Source of the DNA: an uncultured Collinsella sp.
Lineage (GTDB): Bacteria > Actinomycetota > Coriobacteriia > Coriobacteriales > Coriobacteriaceae
Reading direction: 5' to 3'
Assembly: GCA_900553215.1 (NCBI GenBank)
Contig: USCJ01000046.1
Span: 1 to 9,262 of the forward strand
DNA length: 9,262 nucleotides
A program made the position numbers and the translations under genes. Shown here piece after piece: positions 1 through 5,896 of this stretch. Position 1 is the first letter of the stretch, and each line of letters begins with the position of its first letter. Below the pieces are notes generated by a model, which saw only the letters and a list, made by a program, of their open reading frames with translations, was not told the DNA's origin and searched no databases.

Positions 1-290
1 TCCGATTCTCCAATGCCATACGGCTTACATTATATACATCATTGCCTACGACAGCACGGAATGTAAACGATAAATCGAAGTCACGATATTTAAACTCGTT
101 AGTCCATCCTGCAATAAAATCAGGTTGCGCATTACCTACGATCTCACGATCCTCATTATATGTAAAGTCACCACTACCATCGACATCCTTGAATTTCCAT
201 TTACCATCTTCCGTAAATCCCTCGAATACCGGCAAATAAAAATCACCGACCTTGCCACCCGGGACCAAACGAATCAATGGAGTCGAGTTC
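1..290 (-). CDS. SusC/RagA-family TonB-dependent receptor, internal fragment (foreign to the rest of the window)
   Basis: Read on the minus strand, this stretch is open throughout. It translates to a run containing LVPGGKVGDFYLPVFEGF, then a TEDGKW..KDVDGSGDF segment, then EIVGNAQPDFIAGW, and ends FTFRAVVGNDVYNVSRM. The order of a GxxxGxFY segment, a D-x-D-G-x-G-D-F turn, a 'GN-x-x-PdF-x-x-G' motif and the 'GND-x-YN' segment is characteristic of the C-terminal part of SusC/RagA outer-membrane glycan importers of Bacteroidetes. Both ends are missing: one at the window edge, the other at the join near 290-294. Base composition is visibly AT-richer and codon use differs from everything after 480. 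A Gram-positive has no outer membrane for such a receptor, so the piece is very probably not from the same genome. The family is recognised from motifs; the foreign origin is inferred. Confidence 0.82.
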
Positions 291-298
291 ATCCCAAA
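286..298. other. Chimeric junction between SusC-like and thioredoxin sequence
   Basis: Thioredoxin homology ends at the W codon (294-296). The SusC-like reading frame, one base out of register with the thioredoxin frame, is recognisable from about 285 downward. Base composition shifts across the same region. No insertion-sequence ends, target duplication or inverted repeat is visible at the join. A false join in assembly near a contig end is the simplest reading. Confidence 0.75.
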
Positions 299-374
299 AA
301 TCGACCAGCACGGGCAGGCTGTCGTTAACGATGGAATCGAAGTTCTCGGGGGTAATCTGCTTAATGTCAGCCAT
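291..374 (-). CDS. trxA: Thioredoxin, N-terminal fragment (27 codons, cut before the active site)
   Basis: Starting at ATG 374 the minus strand encodes MADIKQITPENFDSIV followed by NDSLPVLVDFW. This is the usual start of a bacterial thioredoxin: first beta-alpha unit, then the VLVDFW strand that leads into the WCGPC redox site. The catalytic Cys pair should follow at once. Instead the frame reads DELDSIDSFGPGWQGR and stops at 243, because the sequence has switched to the SusC-like fragment near 290-294. The start is supported by a GGAGG placed 7 bases upstream; an in-frame ATG at 386 overlaps that site and is less likely. Upstream are a TATAAG -10 candidate and a leader hairpin. As it stands the fragment could not make a working disulfide reductase. 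In the source genome the gene is probably intact. Confidence 0.75.
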
Positions 375-392
375 GGTGACCTCCATAATACG

Positions 393-409
393 ACGCGGCT
401 TGGCCGCGT
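393..409 (-). other. Perfect 7-bp hairpin in the thioredoxin 5' leader
   Basis: ACGCGGC and GCCGCGT (as read on the minus strand, with a CAA loop) form a 7-bp stem. It lies between the candidate -10 (434-429) and the ribosome-binding site (about 385-380) of the thioredoxin gene. It is too far from a T-run to be an ordinary terminator. It may stabilise the leader or tune translation. No function is shown. Confidence 0.4.
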
Positions 410-428
410 AAAACTCAGTACGACCGTG

Positions 429-434
429 CTTATA
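429..434 (-). promoter_or_regulatory. Candidate -10 box for the thioredoxin gene
   Basis: The minus strand reads TATAAG here, 5 of 6 matches to TATAAT, 54 bases before the thioredoxin ATG. A TTG-containing -35 sits at poor spacing (TTGCTT with 14 bases), so only the -10 is convincing. Confidence 0.4.
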
Positions 435-476
435 CCCAGCAGCCCGCAAAGCAACCACTCGCGGGCAGCTCTTTTA

Positions 477-482
477 TATAAT
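477..482 (+). promoter_or_regulatory. Candidate -10 box (TATAAT) for the 511-1086 gene
   Basis: This is an exact TATAAT inside TTTTATATAATGG. It would start transcription near 489, giving a leader of about 20 bases before ATG 511. No good -35 hexamer lies 16-18 bases upstream. The position argues against translation starting at the ATG at 481, which would lie at or upstream of the transcript start. Confidence 0.45.
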
Positions 483-510
483 GGTTGGCACGCAAACGAT
501 TGGAGAGCGC

Positions 511-1086
511 ATGTCCACGTCACAAAGCCAGAAAAAAGAAGCCATCGCCCAGGCGGCCGAGCAGGAGCTCACATCGCTTGCGGTCCGTGGCGTGCGCATC
601 GTGGGCAACGCGTGCTCGCCGATCGTGCTGGTCAAAGGCGATTTGGACGAGGCCGAGCGTTCGGGTGGCGAGCTTGCCGCCGGCCCGGATGGCGCGGCGT
701 TGCGCAAGGCGCTTGGGGCCATCGGCTACGCGCCCGAGGATTTTTGCGTGCTGGCAAGCGTCGCCGGCGCAGGCGACGGAGCGGTCGCGGTGGGCGAGAC
801 TCTGCCGTGCGAGCTGTTCCGCGAGGCGCTTGAGGCCTTGGATCCCGAGGCGGTGCTACTGCTCGACAACAACGCGGCCGATGTCATGCGCGAAACCTAC
901 GCCGATATGCTCGTGGCGATTGATGACTTCGACACCGCTATGCTCAAGCCCGGCCTGGTCGCCCATGTGCAGGGCCGCCGCGTGCTCGCGCTCGATGGCT
1001 TTGAAGCGGCGCTGACCGACAAGGCGGCCAAGCAGCGCATGTGGGCCTACATCAAGCAGCTGACCCCGGCGGCCGCTCCGCTGTAG
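511..1086 (+). CDS. Uracil-DNA-glycosylase-like protein with eroded catalytic motifs (hypothetical)
   Basis: 191 residues from ATG 511, chosen because GGAGAG lies 3 bases upstream and the TATAAT at 477-482 excludes the in-frame ATG at 481. The layout follows family-4 uracil-DNA glycosylases. IVLVKGDLDEAE (38-49) sits where VGEAPGxxE is expected. GGELAAGPDGAALRKALGAIGY (52-73) matches GRPFVGxAGxxLxxxLxxiGl. ELFREALEALDPEAVLLLDNNAAD (101-124) matches the 'L..lxPxvivxlGxxA' strand. RVLALDGFEAAL plus TDKAAKQRMWAYIK (157-182) matches the TYHPxxLL..paaKxxxWxDL end. Key residues differ: the HP of the last motif is DG, the APG is lost, and only three Cys (35, 79, 100) remain instead of the usual four iron-sulfur ligands. 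I infer a glycosylase fold without ordinary activity, perhaps a binding or structural protein. It could be an unrelated family that aligns by chance. It stands alone, converging with the kinase gene. Confidence 0.75.
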   Translation: MSTSQSQKKEAIAQAAEQELTSLAVRGVRIVGNACSPIVLVKGDLDEAERSGGELAAGPDGAALRKALGAIGYAPEDFCVLASVAGAGDGAVAVGETLPCELFREALEALDPEAVLLLDNNAADVMRETYADMLVAIDDFDTAMLKPGLVAHVQGRRVLALDGFEAALTDKAAKQRMWAYIKQLTPAAAPL

Positions 1087-1149
1087 CGGATTGGCGCTGG
1101 CGATCGATTGCTGGCGGGCAAGGCACGCCGCGAGATCGGCGCCGTACTT

Positions 1150-2427
1150 CTACATCACGGCGCGCAGCTCAAACCGATCGCCATTAATGCGGAACTGGCA
1201 GTTGCCGTTCATGCGCTCCACGGCAAGTTTGATGCTCTTGGTGCCAAAGCCGTGGCCCGCATGCTGGGTCACGGGCATGCCGTCGACCATGCGCGGCGCA
1301 CGGTCAAACGTGTTGGCAACTAACAACAACAGCTGGCCGTCCTCAAGTCGCAGGTCAAGGTCGACGAATCGCTTTCCTTGGGGTGCGGCGCTTGCGGCGG
1401 TGATAGCGTTTTCCAAGGCATTTGAGAGCACGCTAAACAGGTCGGCGTCACCTACGTGGATGGTTTCGGGTACGGCGGCGCGCAAGTTGGCGGTAATGCC
1501 GTTTCTATTGATATCCGAGTTAAATGACGAAAGCGCAATGTTTACGGTCTCGTTGGCGCAGAAGCGGCGTACGGCGGTTCGGTCGCCGGCTTCGCAGAGC
1601 TCGTCGATGCGTTTGAGCGCCTCGTCGGTGTGGCCCTCCTCAATTAAAGTGGCCAGGCCGCGTAGGAAGTGGCGCATATCGTGGCGAAGAATCGACAGCT
1701 CGCGCCCGGATTGACGCCAAGCCTCGAGCTCTTTGATGGCGGCGCTGTCGCGGGTTTCGAGCATCCAACGCTCTCGCTCGGCGGTTTCCTTTTCTTCGTA
1801 TTCGCGCAGGTAAACGGCAAGAAACATAAGATAGAAGGCACAGAGCGCAAATGCCAAAAACTCAACCGTCACCACCGAGCCCGAGTGGAACAGCGTGGTG
1901 TAGACGTTGGTGGCATAGTCAAAGACGTAATAGACGAGCGGCAGGATTAAAAGGATGCCCAGCTCGGTGGGGTTTTTAATCGCCAGGCGGGGTCCAATGT
2001 CGCCGGCCCAATGTAGCAGGACGGCAAAGACGCCGAGCGTGGTAGCGATACGTGCCAGATAGTATGCGATCTGAGAATCGGTTGCGGCAAATGCGGCGAT
2101 ACCCATCCAATTGCTGAACTGGCAGCTCAGATAGGCACTCGTAATGCCGAGCGCGGCAAGCAACGGACTCAGGCGGTAGCGCGCGCACAGGTAGACGATA
2201 AGCGGCAGGTGCACGACAAGCGGATAAGCCTGGCGGGCAAATAGTTCGCCGCCAACGACATTGGCGATCGAAAAGGCAGCGCCGGTTGCGGCTCCGACCC
2301 CCACCAACTCGAGTGCATGGCGTCGATTGATTTCGACACCGCACAGCGCCGCCGAGGCAAAGACGCCAAAGAGTAGCGTTGTGGCGTGGTGGATTGCCCA
2401 AAGGACCATTTCGACCGTTGCGGGCAT
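1150..2427 (-). CDS. AgrC-like membrane sensor histidine kinase (GHKL family)
   Basis: 425 residues from ATG 2427. The first ~207 residues hold about seven hydrophobic segments (roughly 5-29, 40-60, 66-84, 87-112, 121-141, 155-176, 185-207). Next comes a charged linker likely to form a coiled coil (208-242). The H-box is SILRHDMRHFL with phospho-acceptor candidate His249. The N-box is NALENAI (336-342) and the G-box is GHGFGTKSI (391-399). This is the layout of AgrC/HPK10-type kinases, which sense extracellular peptides or other ligands through the membrane part and autophosphorylate on the H-box His. The start overlaps the stop of the upstream response regulator in a TAATG, with GGGAGG before it, so the two are translationally coupled and form a pair. 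No peptide-precursor or AgrB-like gene is in the window, so the signal is unknown. An upstream in-frame start at 2508 would lie inside the regulator gene and is rejected. Confidence 0.88.
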   Translation of the reverse strand: MPATVEMVLWAIHHATTLLFGVFASAALCGVEINRRHALELVGVGAATGAAFSIANVVGGELFARQAYPLVVHLPLIVYLCARYRLSPLLAALGITSAYLSCQFSNWMGIAAFAATDSQIAYYLARIATTLGVFAVLLHWAGDIGPRLAIKNPTELGILLILPLVYYVFDYATNVYTTLFHSGSVVTVEFLAFALCAFYLMFLAVYLREYEEKETAERERWMLETRDSAAIKELEAWRQSGRELSILRHDMRHFLRGLATLIEEGHTDEALKRIDELCEAGDRTAVRRFCANETVNIALSSFNSDINRNGITANLRAAVPETIHVGDADLFSVLSNALENAITAASAAPQGKRFVDLDLRLEDGQLLLLVANTFDRAPRMVDGMPVTQHAGHGFGTKSIKLAVERMNGNCQFRINGDRFELRAVM

Positions 2428-3149
2428 TAGCGCCTCCCGCCCTCGAAGCGCACCGCAAAGTAGGCGTCTTGGAATCCCTGCTTGCTGCTGCGCGACAGCG
2501 GGATGCACGCGCCCGAGCGCATGACGATGTCCGTGCGATCGAAGTGGTCGATGTTGCGCAAGTTGACCTGGTAGCTACGGTGGCATTTAAAGAAGGTGGC
2601 ATTTTGCGCCAAACGGTCCTCGACGCTGCGGAACGACTCGAGTGCCTCGATATCGCGTCCGTCGCGCAGGTGGAAGACCACGTGCTTGTTGCGCGCCTCG
2701 GCATATTCGATGTCGGACAGGCGCAGGGCGTGGTAGCCAAAGGACGTTTTGATCACGAGCTCGTCGGTTGCCGCCGGGCGCATGCTCGAAAGCTCGTCGA
2801 GTAATTGCGCCAGGCGCTCGTAAGACACGGGCTTGAGCAGATAGTCGAAGGCGCGGACCTCGTAGGACTCCAGTGCAAACTCGGGCGATGAGGTAAGGAA
2901 CACCAGGCGCACGGCGGTGTCGGCCTGGCGCAATTCGCGTGCGGTGTCCATGCCGTTGACGAGCGGCATGATCATGTCGAGCAGGATGATGTCGGCGCGC
3001 GATGCGGCATGGCGCGCCAGCAGGTCCTCGCCGCGCGTGACGAGCGCAACATCGACCGCCGTGCCCGTCTCGGTCGACCAACGGTCAAGCATCCGGTGCA
3101 GTCTATCTAGAAAAGCGACGTCGTCGTCGCAGGCAATAATCTTGAGCAT
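2427..3149 (-). CDS. AgrA/LytR-type response regulator (receiver + LytTR DNA-binding domain)
   Basis: 240 residues. The receiver domain (1-120) has the acidic pocket CDDD (7-10), phospho-acceptor Asp58 in IILLDMIMP, a switch residue Thr86 in FLTSS, and Lys106 in FDYLLKPVS. A LytTR domain follows (about 129-235), containing the signature HRSYQVNLRNID. LytTR regulators bind pairs of direct repeats, usually upstream of the -35 of target promoters. The start ATG 3149 has a GGGGG-rich ribosome site 5 bases upstream. It is the first gene of a two-gene operon with the GHKL kinase and shares a TAATG with it. A tandem 18-base repeat begins 34 bases upstream and is a candidate autoregulatory site. The domain calls are firm. 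The target genes and the stimulus cannot be read from this window. Confidence 0.92.
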   Translation of the reverse strand: MLKIIACDDDVAFLDRLHRMLDRWSTETGTAVDVALVTRGEDLLARHAASRADIILLDMIMPLVNGMDTARELRQADTAVRLVFLTSSPEFALESYEVRAFDYLLKPVSYERLAQLLDELSSMRPAATDELVIKTSFGYHALRLSDIEYAEARNKHVVFHLRDGRDIEALESFRSVEDRLAQNATFFKCHRSYQVNLRNIDHFDRTDIVMRSGACIPLSRSSKQGFQDAYFAVRFEGGRR

Positions 3150-3182
3150 TCGGCCCCCTTAGTAATTCGATTTTGCCACATT

Positions 3183-3219
3183 GGGTGCGCACCGCTTGCG
3201 GGGGTGCGCACCGTTTGCG
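3183..3219 (-). repeat. Tandem 18-base palindromic direct repeats upstream of the response-regulator gene
   Basis: GGGTGCGCACCGCTTGCG (3183-3200) and GGGTGCGCACCGTTTGCG (3202-3219) differ at one position and are 19 bases apart start to start. Each contains the perfect 10-bp palindrome GGTGCGCACC. They begin 34 bases upstream of the regulator's ATG, where a promoter or activator site is expected, and no good -35 hexamer is visible there. They may be an autoregulatory LytTR site or the operator of another dimeric regulator. The 19-base spacing is slightly shorter than the ~21 typical for AgrA-type sites. Confidence 0.55.
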
Positions 3220-3355
3220 CCCCACGGCGTGCAACTCGCGCCGAGCGGAATTGCGGTGGCGAAAGATGCCTCCTGCGCTATCGAGAGCTCGGCTATCCTC
3301 AGCTTGCCAGTTCGAAAATGGACTTGCCGCATGGTCGAATCTTTATTTCAACTTT

Positions 3356-3399
3356 ACACCTAGGTTTACAGCTGTCTTGTCAGCTGTAAACCTAGGTGT
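3356..3399. promoter_or_regulatory. NiaR-type operator: perfect 19-bp inverted repeat upstream of nadA
   Basis: ACACCTAGGTTTACAGCTG (3356-3374) and its exact reverse complement (3381-3399) are separated by TCTTGT. Each arm appears to hold two copies of a half-site TTTACA(C/G)CT: 3353-3361 and 3365-3373 on the left, 3382-3390 and a degraded copy at 3394-3402 on the right. The right arm covers the promoter spacer, so bound protein would block RNA polymerase. The last gene of the operon encodes a NiaR-family repressor, the obvious candidate to bind here when niacin is plentiful. No T-run follows, so it is not a terminator. That NiaR is the binder is inferred from context. Confidence 0.72.
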
Positions 3400-3405
3400 C
3401 ATACT
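3377..3405 (+). promoter_or_regulatory. Promoter of the nadABC-niaR operon
   Basis: TTGTCA (3377-3382, 5 of 6 matches) and CATACT (3400-3405, 4 of 6) are separated by exactly 17 bases. Transcription would start near 3412, about 30 bases before ATG 3441. The -35 begins in the loop of the inverted repeat and the spacer is its right arm, the arrangement expected for direct repression. Confidence 0.6.
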
Positions 3406-3440
3406 AAAGCCCCAAGATTCGCCAAAAGAGAGGGGCCTTG

Positions 3441-4466
3441 ATGGCACAGAGCGCGAACATGGATGCATCGGAGCTTGCACGCGACATTGCGGCCGGCCTG
3501 GCATCGGCAACGACGGCAACGGAGCGCGCGGCATTGGTGCCCGCAGAGCTCGTCGAGGCCATTGAGCAACTAAAAACCCAACGCGACGCGGTGATCCTGG
3601 CGCACTATTACGTGGCGCCCGAGGTCCAGGCTGTGGCCGATTACGTCGGCGACAGCTTCTACCTGGCAAAGCTTGCCAAGAGCCTGCCGCAGCAGACCAT
3701 CGTGCTGTGCGGCGTGGAGTTTATGGGCGAGAGCGCCAAGCTGCTCAATCCCACCAAGACCGTGCTGCTGCCCGAGCCGGGCGCGGACTGCCCCATGGCT
3801 CACATGGTCAAGCGCGAGACGGTCGACGCGGCGCGCGCCGAGTACGGCGACGACCTGGCCGTGGTCTGCTACGTCAACTCCACGGTCGAGATCAAGAGCT
3901 GGAGTGACGTGTGCGTTACCAGCTCAAACGCCGTCAAGATCGTCTCCGAGCTGCCGCAGCAGCACATCTTGTTCATTCCCGACCAGAACCTGGGCCGCTT
4001 CGTAGCCGAGCAGGTGCCCCAAAAGCACGTCATCCTCAACAACGGCTACTGCCCGCGCCATCACATCATCACCGTCGAGCAGATCGTTGACGCGACGGAG
4101 GCCCACCCCGACGCGCTCGTGCTGGCGCATCCTGAGTGCAAGGCTGACGTCCTGGCTGAGGCCGACTACATCGGCTCCACCGCCGGTATCATCAAGTATG
4201 CCGAGGAGTCCGATGCGAGCGAGTTCATTATCGTGACGGTCCGCGGCGTACTCTACGAGCTCGAGCGCCGCTGCCAGGGCACCGGCAAGAAGTTCTACTT
4301 CCCCGCGGTGCAGCCCACCTGCGTCAACATGGATCTCATCACGCTCGAAAAGCTCGTGCGATGCCTGGAGACGGGCGAGGGCGAGGTGCAGATTGGCGTG
4401 TCGGACAAGGCCGCCGATCAGGCCAAGCTCACGCTCGACCGCATGCTCGAGTACGCAGCGCGCTAG
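3441..4466 (+). CDS. nadA: Quinolinate synthase NadA
   Basis: 341 residues. NadA condenses iminoaspartate (from NadB) with dihydroxyacetone phosphate to quinolinate on a [4Fe-4S] cluster in the cytoplasm. The three expected cluster Cys are Cys117 (GADCPMA), Cys204 (NGYCPRHH) and Cys294 (PTCVNMD). Active-site motifs are in place: AHYY (54-57), CYVNST (143-148), VTSSNAV (159-165), HPEC (230-233) and IGSTAG (244-249). The common acidic residue of the late 'GTE/ATD-x-G' strand is replaced here (IIVTVRGVLYEL), which is not one of the main catalytic positions. ATG 3441 is preceded by GAGAGGGG at 5 bases; the adjacent in-frame TTG at 3438 is a poorer choice. It is the first gene of the NAD operon, directly behind the operator and promoter. 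A ~30-residue N-terminal extension precedes the conserved core. Confidence 0.95.
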   Translation: MAQSANMDASELARDIAAGLASATTATERAALVPAELVEAIEQLKTQRDAVILAHYYVAPEVQAVADYVGDSFYLAKLAKSLPQQTIVLCGVEFMGESAKLLNPTKTVLLPEPGADCPMAHMVKRETVDAARAEYGDDLAVVCYVNSTVEIKSWSDVCVTSSNAVKIVSELPQQHILFIPDQNLGRFVAEQVPQKHVILNNGYCPRHHIITVEQIVDATEAHPDALVLAHPECKADVLAEADYIGSTAGIIKYAEESDASEFIIVTVRGVLYELERRCQGTGKKFYFPAVQPTCVNMDLITLEKLVRCLETGEGEVQIGVSDKAADQAKLTLDRMLEYAAR

Positions 4467-4480
4467 AACAATGCGGCATG

Positions 4481-4493
4481 AGGGACGGTCCCT
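4481..4493. repeat. Short inverted repeat between nadA and nadB
   Basis: AGGGAC-G-GTCCCT is a perfect 6-bp inverted repeat followed by TTATGTCA, in the 55-base gap between nadA and nadB. A one-base loop cannot close as a normal hairpin and there is no T-run. It resembles fragments of dispersed intergenic palindromes containing GGGACGGTCCCT that I recall from many Gram-positive genomes. That link is from memory and is weak. Confidence 0.35.
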
Positions 4494-4521
4494 TATGTCA
4501 CATTCAAGGGAGAGGATTCCT

Positions 4522-5893
4522 GTGGAAACCAAACAATACCCCGACATGGCGTGCGACGTCGTCATTGCCGGCTGCGGCGTGGCGGGCCTATACGCTGCCC
4601 TCAATCTGCCGACGAGCACGCGCGTGATCATGCTCTCCAAGGGCGCGGTCGACGAGTGCGACTCGATGCTCGCACAGGGCGGCATCTGCGTGCTTCCCGA
4701 GGGCTCGGACTACGATGCCTTCTTTGAGGACACCATGCACGCCGGTCACTACGAGAACCGCCGCGAGAGCGTAGACATCATGATCCGCTCGAGCCGCTCG
4801 GTCATCAACGACCTGTTGGCCATGGGCGTGGACTTTGAGCGCAAGGCCGACGGCAGCCTCGACTTTACCCGCGAGGGCGCGCACAGCCGCCCCCGCATTG
4901 CCTTCCATGCCGACATTACGGGCAAGGAGATTACGACCAAGCTGCTCCAGGCTGTCCGCAAGCTGGACAACGTGCAGATTCTCGAGCACGTGGCCATGAC
5001 CGACATCCTCACTGCTGAGCGTGACGGCGCCACGGTGTGCGCCGGTGTCGTTGCCCGTGGACGAGGACAACTCGGTCCGCCCCGCCGACGAGCTGGCAGC
5101 TGCCGTCGAGGGCGTGCATACTGGCGAGCCGTTTGAGATTCATGCTCGCCATACGCTGTGGGCGACGGGCGGCATCGGCGGCGTGTACGATCACTCCACC
5201 AACTACCCGCAGCTCACGGGCGACGCCTGCTACATCGCGCAGGAGCATGGCATTAAGATGGAGCACCTGGACTACGTGCAGATCCACCCCACGGGCCTGT
5301 TTTCGCCGCAGCCGGGCCGCACCTTCCTGATCAGCGAAAGCTGCCGCGGCGAGGGCGCGATTCTGCTCAACGCCGCCGGTGAGCGCTTTACCGACGAGCT
5401 GCAGCCGCGCGACGTTGTCGCCGCCGCTATCCGCGAGCAGATGAAGCAGGACGGCACCGAGCACGAGTGGCTGAGCTTTGCCCCCGTCGAGCGCGACGTG
5501 GTGACCGGGCACTTCGCCAACATCCGTGCGCGCTGCCTGGAGGACGGTCGCGACATCCTGGATGAGCCCATTCCCGTCACGCCCACGCAGCACTACTTTA
5601 TGGGCGGCGTGTGGGTCGACAAGGACGGCCGTACCTCGATGCCCGAGCTCTACGCCGCCGGCGAAACGGCCTGCAACGGCGTTCACGGCAAGAACCGCCT
5701 GGCTTCCAACAGCCTGCTCGAGGCACTGGTCTGGGGCCGCCGCGCCGCCTGGTGCATGCGCACCGGCGAGTCGCTGGCCGTGGAGCAGGCGGGCGAGCCC
5801 GCGCTCGATGGCCGCCATCGCGCCCTGAGCGCCGACGCCCTGGCAATCGATGATTTGGCCCGTGCCGCCGGCACGCAGGCCGTGGAGGAGTAG
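4522..5893 (+). CDS. nadB: L-aspartate oxidase NadB, interrupted by an apparent +1 frameshift
   Basis: NadB is a flavoprotein that oxidises L-aspartate to iminoaspartate, the substrate of NadA. From GTG 4522 (AGGGAGAGG 6 bases upstream) the first frame shows the FAD dinucleotide fold IAGCGVAGLYAAL (15-27), DTMHAGHYENRRESV, FTREGAHSRPRI and HADITG. It is then closed by a stop at 5134-5136. The homology continues one base later: LWATGGIGGVYDHSTNYP, LDYVQIHPTGLF, ISESCRGEGAIL, HYFMGGVWVDKDGRTSMP, and GKNRLASNSLLEALVWG. Removing one C from 5054-5056 restores GVVAVDEDNSV and a 456-residue protein. Typical NadB is about 520-540 residues; here the C-terminal helical domain is short, as in some Gram-positive forms. 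As written, only a 204-residue truncated product would be made. Sequencing error is likelier than a dead gene, because the flanking operon is intact. nadC follows after 3 bases. Confidence 0.9.
5054..5056 (+). other. Probable 1-base insertion (extra C) in nadB
   Basis: The sequence GTTGCCCGTGGAC breaks the frame. With one C fewer it reads GTT GCC GTG GAC (V-A-V-D), joining the two conserved halves of NadB without losing a residue. The change is in a homopolymer of three C. Confidence 0.75.
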
Positions 5894-5896
5894 ACC

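Noticed and set aside
481..510. Upstream ATG at 481 as start of the UDG-like gene.
   Set aside because: It overlaps the TATAAT box, would not be within the transcript, and has no ribosome site. ATG 511 has GGAGAG.
252..833. A 193-codon plus-strand frame crossing the chimeric junction and the start of the UDG-like gene.
   Set aside because: It spans unrelated DNA, overlaps better-supported genes, and its second half is an arginine/glycine-rich wrong-frame reading.
1087..1149. A terminator between the convergent UDG-like and kinase genes.
   Set aside because: Only imperfect GC-rich pairings without a T-run are present. I could not support an intrinsic terminator.
2428..2508. An upstream in-frame start for the histidine kinase at 2508.
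   Set aside because: It lies within the response-regulator coding sequence. ATG 2427 has GGGAGG and the TAATG coupling, and begins directly with the first hydrophobic segment.
3356..3399. The nadA upstream inverted repeat as a terminator or riboswitch.
   Set aside because: There is no T-run, it overlaps the -35 and spacer so it is mostly not transcribed, and the two-arm dimer-site layout with a repressor gene in the operon points to a DNA operator.
5040..5062. Programmed ribosomal frameshifting in nadB.
   Set aside because: No slippery heptamer, internal stop at the shift site, downstream pseudoknot or stimulatory Shine-Dalgarno is visible, and NadB is not known to use recoding. Error or mutation is simpler.
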